Below are positions 59,224-64,000 of a stretch of 64,000 bases of DNA, piece by piece. Position 1 is the stretch's first letter, and every line of letters begins with the position of its first letter. The stretch covers positions 1,014,420 to 1,078,419 of the forward strand of contig CAXIPT010000008.1 in the NCBI GenBank assembly GCA_964030475.1, written 5' to 3'. Source of the stretch: Tethya wilhelma (taxonomy: Eukaryota > Porifera > Demospongiae > Tethyida > Tethyidae). The notes beneath the pieces are model-generated. The model was not told where the DNA came from, ran no database searches, and was given only the letters and a program-made list of their open reading frames with translations. The translations under genes were made by a program, and so were the position numbers.

Positions 59224-62200
59224 CTAGAGTTGTGTCAGCTTCCTAAAGTGAGGCATCACCTTGCACCATTTACGGTGGCGTTTCTTCCAGTCAGTTGCCT
59301 GGCATTCCTTTGAACAATATCGAGCAACTTTGCATCCACCACACCACTTCAAAGTCTCTGCAGTATCCCTACTCTTGCCACAGGACCAACATTTAGTGTC
59401 TTTGTTCTTGTAGTAGACTGCTGAAAGGTCAAACAAGTCTTTCATGGAGCAAGGAATGACCAGTAGAGTGGACAGGATTTCAATACGAAGGCCAATAGTT
59501 CCATTATAAAAGTGATGTTGTGTAGCTTGTTGTACAATAAGTGTGTGTCCTCTCTTCAATGTTGTAAAGTCAAAGTTTCTATCAGTGGGATCGTGATGAA
59601 AATAGATGGGGATATTGTCCTTTCCTGATCGATCACAGACAATAGTTTCATTTCGATAGTCAAATCCATATTTTTGCGAATTATCACTGTTGGTGATTTC
59701 TGCCATGAAGAGCCAATTGACACCATCCCTTTGTTGGTAGTATTTCTCAAAGTCTCTCTCCTCTGGGAGTTTCCTAAATGTTAGAAAGTATTGAATATTT
59801 TGAAGTGGGTCATCACCTTCCTTCAACATGGAGTGGAGATGGATCTTCCTGTAACCCAGTAGGAGAACATTCTTTATTTTTTAGTAGGACTTTGGCCGTG
59901 TCTAGATGTCCATATTGAGCTGCAATGAGAAGAGGAGTTAAGGAGCCTCCAAAGCCTACAATATTTGGATCACATTTTAACTCATTAATGAAGAACTCAA
60001 CTACTTCATTTTGCTGAGCACGTACAGCATAATGAAGGGGTGTGCTTTGCTTGCTGTCTCTGTAGTTAGGATCACAATGATTGTCCACAGTGAGAAGTTT
60101 AACAGCATCTAGATGGCCCTCTCTTGCAGCATAGTGGAGGGGAATCAGTCCGTTGTAATTTGGTAAACATGCACACTTGCAATCATACATAAGAAACTTA
60201 ATGATCTTCAAGTGACCTTTGAGAGCAGCTATATGTAGAGGAGTTGCTCCCTCTTGGCCTGGGAGATTAGGGTTGCAGTTCACTTCAACTATAAGATACT
60301 TCACAATGTCAAAATGGCCATTGGCAATTGATAGGTGAAGGGCAGTGTTTCCTTTTGCTGTTTTTTCATTAGCAATCTCTTTGATGGAAATATAGGTGCT
60401 CATTTCTTTACTCAGTAAATGAACTATATCAATGTTTCCTCCAATGCAGGCCGAATGAAATGGACTAACGTGCCATTCTTCATCTTCATACATAGGGTCA
60501 ACCTTTTGATCTACTACTAAATATTTCACCATTTCAAAATCTCGGTATCTACAAGCAATGTGCAGTGGTGTCTCTCCAAATGCACCAAAGACTAAGGAAC
60601 TGCATTCCTTTTCTTCAATGAAATATTTTGCAACAGCTAGCTGACTGTTAAGAGCAGCATAATGAAGGGGTGTGTTTCCCATTTTGTCTCTTTGTGAAAC
60701 TTTAAATACTCCAGAATTTACAATTGTCTTCACATACTCAAGCTGTCCATTATAAGCTGCAATATGAAGTGGTGTGAGATCGTGATGGCTAGGTGTTTGT
60801 GTAGTCATTGCTCCTTTATTGTCATAATCAATATCATAAGGATCAGAAGAGTTTACACGTGCAACTTCCTGCAAGATTTCAAAAAGGAATATGAATATTC
60901 ATAACAGTTATACCACTGAAATGTTACAGGACTTACTTCTGATTGTTCTGATAACTCAGAGAGTATAGTAGAAAGAGTGTCAATCCCTGAGTCTCCTCGC
61001 CCTCCTGGGCCAGACCCATCATCTGGTTTATCGCCATGGTCATCACTATCACCATCCTCATCTTGGGAAGGTGGTGGGTACTGATAATCACCAGCTGATA
61101 TTTTGACCACTCCAAGAGCTGCTAGAGCTCTCTCTTGATCACTTGAAAGAGGAAATATACGTTGAAAGACAAATAGTGGAGATTGCAGGGTAAGTTCCAA
61201 ACACCCTCGTCTGATGGACTCAAGTAATAGTGTTCCTTCTGACAATTTCAGAACCTCAGAGAGCTTGTTTATAAATCGCTCTAAATTACTCAGGGTACAC
61301 TTTTCAAAAGTATGATCAACTTTCACCATAAACTGTCGTTGTGTGTTTGTATCTGCTGGTCCTTGAAATGTAGTTGGACACTCATACACCATGCGCTCAG
61401 CAAAGAGTCTATATTGTTCTTCATATTCTGATAGCATCTTGCGATCTTCGTCAGTTCCTAGTTTGTTTATTATACGCCCCACTAGGTGATAGTTGAAAAA
61501 TGAACTGTAGGTACCGACAATAAACATAACATCATCAATTGACTTGGCATTCATTAACTCTGTCATTCGCTCTGCAAGAATTGACGTAGAGTCACTCTCA
61601 GCGTACACTGGCTCATACGCTTTAAAGGTTAGAATTTTTAAAGCGATTTTTTTAGCTGGAATTTTTCTCTCCTCCAAGGATTCACTGATACTATCAAAAA
61701 GGTCTTGGAATTTCTCAGATATTTTTTCCATGTCAGCACTCAGTTTCTGGCAGCGTTGCTTCTGATCATCATCAAGAGAACTAGTGTCTAGAGTAGGGAA
61801 GGAAATCTTGCCGTGTCCATATGCTGGAATAGCCATTGCTTCAGTAATTTTGCTAGGACAATATTTTATAGCAAGTTCTCTAGCCAGAATTATTCTGTCC
61901 ACTTTTATCAGAGCATCAATGACAGATTCCCAATGAACTTTAACATCAGTATTTCCTCGTAACCAATGTAGCAGTACCTCAGTCAGTCGCCTTTCAGCAT
62001 CGCAATCATTTGGATGATTCTGTTCAATAATTTCCATCTTTGCTGGATTTATGCCAAACCGAATTCCAATCTTATAGTATTCTGACGTTACAGATTTCAA
62101 TTCTGTGACCAATGTCATAATATCACCTTCACCTATATGTATAATAGCGTAATGTAGCTTACAACTGAATGGGATACTACGAGTGTAGCAACACTATCAC

Positions 62201-63386
62201 CAATGTGGACATTTAACAAAACATGTCATTGAAATAGTAGAGTCTTACTCAGTATAGGACCAGGGTTTCTCTCTACATCTCCACTCAGTAACAGAAGCAT
62301 TGCCAAAGCTATAGTAGACAGTTGTACAACAAATGAGACCATTGTAGTGTTTCTGCTATCAACCCTTCTTGTTCCTTCGACTGACAGCCTCGGTACTCGT
62401 ACACATTGCAAGGTGCCTGCAATGTCAAATCATGTCAAAAAATTGAGTCATATATGCATTGCACTTAATCCCCCTAGCTGGTTTAGTTTAGACTCACTTT
62501 GTTGCTCTATTGTGAAGGTAGCATAAACACAGCTACTAAACACCTTTGGGACTTCTCTCAAGCCACCAGCTACTCCATCCTCCACATCAAACCACAGGAA
62601 TTTCTGATAACATAATGGCTGAAGGAATATGAACTGATGTTTGTTTTGTTCTGTGCACTCATGATTACCCGTCAAGAATATTGCCATCACCACAACTAAA
62701 TAGGAGGCAGTGTTGATCAGGACAAGTACTAGACCACTCCAAGAGTGACAGTGGAGTTGAGGATCCATGAAACCTGGTGAATATAGAGGAACTTAGTACT
62801 ACAAAAATATTATAATGCAAACCAACTATTAAAGCTTTTGCAGGTCCTATCCAGGATTCTTGAAAAGGGCATACATTTTTGATCAGTCAGAGGTGTCCAT
62901 AAAAAAGCAGAAAATCTAGAGAGGTCTGCCGGGGGCATGCTCCCCCAAAAAATTTTAAAAATTTAGGGTAATAGGTGCATTTTAGTGCATTCTAGAACAC
63001 CTTTTATCATCTACTTAAAACGTTTTATGATTATGCCAGTCTTAGTTTTTCTTTTTGCTTCAAAAAGAGGGTGCACTTGCCCCCTCCCTCCCTACGGGCC
63101 TGCTTTGACCATGGTTCTCACCATAATGTGAATCTTCAATGTCCAACACATGGCTCTCTCCTCGGACTAAACCCATCAAGACAGCAACTCCAAGCTCATA
63201 GACCTTGTAGAGTAGAGGTAGCCAGAGTAGAGTGAGGGCCAGGATGTATCCTCTCCAGTCACTAGGAGGAGGAGGAGGGAGACCACCAAGGAGGAGGGGA
63301 GGAGGCTTCATAGAGAGTTGCCTCAACCCTCTACTGGCATTGATCATACCAGTCTTCACTCGCCATTGCTCAGCACTGATTGGCAT
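59224..63386 (-). CDS. Gene J: membrane-2A-Death-ankyrin-MYND gene with a frame break before the MYND part
   Basis: Exons: 63386-63122 (MPISAEQWRVKTG, proline-rich stretch, membrane segment), 62773-62498 (membrane segment LVLVLINTASYLVVVMAIFL), 62416-62249 (hydrophobic segment plus DVERNPGP), 62132-60937 (Death domain IGIRFGINPAKMEIIEQ...LLHWLRG, then the middle domain to SAGDYQYPPPSQ), 60868 onward (about nine ankyrin repeats, then pre-MYND/MYND to 59224). The first four exons give 635 codons in frame. The ankyrin frame stops at 59813 (about 986 aa), while the pre-MYND/MYND frame (MLKEGDDPLQ... CWSCG...CGGC...YCSKEC...HRKWC) is shifted and starts near 59830. The two look joined by a deletion that removed later ankyrin repeats. 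The MYND half may be untranslated unless there is a sequencing error or recoding. Confidence 0.8.
62256..62279 (-). other. 2A-type ribosome-skipping motif in gene J
   Basis: Encodes DVERNPGP after IALAMLLLLSG. The skip would release a 233-aa upstream product. The exon is 168 nt, phase 1-1. Unlike G and H, this exon lacks the internal MADK start. Confidence 0.87.
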
Positions 63387-63798
63387 CTTCTGTTTGTAAA
63401 GGAAGGTTGGTTGCCTCGTTATCTAGTCACTAGGGGAGAAAAAAATGCTATCTGTTTACGTATAGAACGTCTTCTATGTAGACTACGTGGGAGTGTAGAC
63501 AGTTGTAAATATTCATAGTATGACGTTTACTTCATTATCAGCAGAGGATCTACACTATGGACTATATAATTCCTACACAAAAACATAAAAGGGAAATAGA
63601 TGCAATACAGGGATTGCATGTGCATGGTACACGTAATTTTCCAAACAAAGAGAAAGTCAAAGAACAACACAAAGTTAATTATTTACTCTAAACTCAGACT
63701 CAAGGTGAAAATTAATGATAAGCCAAACAAATAATAAGTATATAGTAGTAGCATATTGGATAATAATTAAAATTTAATACCATACAAATACCCAGTCC
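63387..63798. other. Spacer between gene J start and gene K stop
   Basis: 412 bp holding the gene J promoter by position. It is partly similar to 54130-54390 upstream of gene H (tcagcagaggat and ttatt.actctaaactc phrases), which suggests a conserved promoter-containing spacer in the family. Confidence 0.55.
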
Positions 63799-64000
63799 TT
63801 TACATTTGACTCAGCTTCGTGAAGTGAGGCATCACCTTACACAATTTACGGTGGCATTTCTTCCAGTCTTTTGCCTGGCAATCTTTTGAACAATAATGAG
63901 CAACTTTACAAGCAGTACACTTCTTCAAAATCAATAAAGCATCCCTAGTCTTGCCACATGACCAACATTTAGTGTCTTTGTTCTTGTAGTAGAGTGCTGA
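63799..64000 (-). CDS. Gene K: C-terminal MYND end of a further family member (runs off window)
   Basis: Open frame from the window edge to TAA at 63799-63801. It encodes SALYYKNKDTKCWSCGK, a CTAC pair, HYCSKDCQAKDWKKC and the terminal KVMPHFTKLSQM, that is, a complete MYND finger. It is closest to gene I in the finger and tail sequence. The ankyrin, Death and membrane exons would lie beyond the window. Confidence 0.85.

Noticed and set aside
54393..62416. Calling the Death/ankyrin genes NLRs
   Set aside because: No NACHT nucleotide-binding motifs or leucine-rich repeats are visible; only Death, an unknown domain, ankyrin and MYND parts are seen.

Overview
This is animal (metazoan) genomic DNA: AT-rich, with short spliceosomal introns (about 50-400 bp), many (CA)n/(GA)n microsatellites, and several runs of N or single n that mark contig joins. 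The gene content (a tandem cluster of receptor tyrosine kinases with FN3+Ig ectodomains, an ASK1-type MAP3K, a perilipin, and a family of Death domain/ankyrin/MYND proteins) suggests a demosponge such as Amphimedon. The species cannot be proven from the sequence. I assembled the exons by hand from GT/AG sites, reading phase and comparison between paralogs. For five loci the exon lengths sum to an exact multiple of three: RTK-E 676 aa, RTK-B (bridged over a misplaced contig) 682 aa, MAP3K 1280 aa, perilipin 552 aa, and Death-ANK-MYND gene H 1325 aa.

Layout. (1) 1-15.6 kb: at least four, probably five, minus-strand receptor tyrosine kinases in tandem (A, B, fragment C, D, E). Only E is intact and uninterrupted. 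A has a frameshift in its ectodomain exon, B is split around fragment C, and D loses its 5' half at a microsatellite/n join. (2) 16.1-26.4 kb: a 27-exon MAP3K5/ASK-like kinase on the minus strand. One of its introns carries 367-bp tandem repeats interrupted by a TTAA-flanked MITE. (3) 26.7-29.7 kb: a perilipin gene on the plus strand, head-to-head with the MAP3K across 373 bp that hold two CACGTG boxes. (4) 30-64 kb: six minus-strand members or pieces (F to K) of a Death-domain/ankyrin/MYND family, separated by foldback elements and dispersed repeats. A 3' piece of perilipin recurs tail-to-tail with the MYND end three times, so the pair was duplicated as a unit (one contact may be an assembly duplicate).

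The most striking observation is in the third family. Three members (G, H, J) carry a conserved exon ending in a hydrophobic segment followed by a perfect 2A-type ribosome-skipping motif (DVERNPGP). In H and J this exon splices in frame between two upstream exons encoding membrane segments and a downstream Death-domain exon. If the motif is active, one mRNA would give a separate membrane protein of about 230 aa and a soluble Death-domain/unknown-domain/ankyrin/MYND protein of about 1100 aa. The 2A exon is symmetric (phase 1-1, length divisible by three), so skipping it would give an intact membrane-anchored fusion instead. This looks like an expanded, probably immune-type receptor/adaptor family with a translational or splicing switch. 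That role is inference; the motifs, phases and exons are read directly from the sequence.
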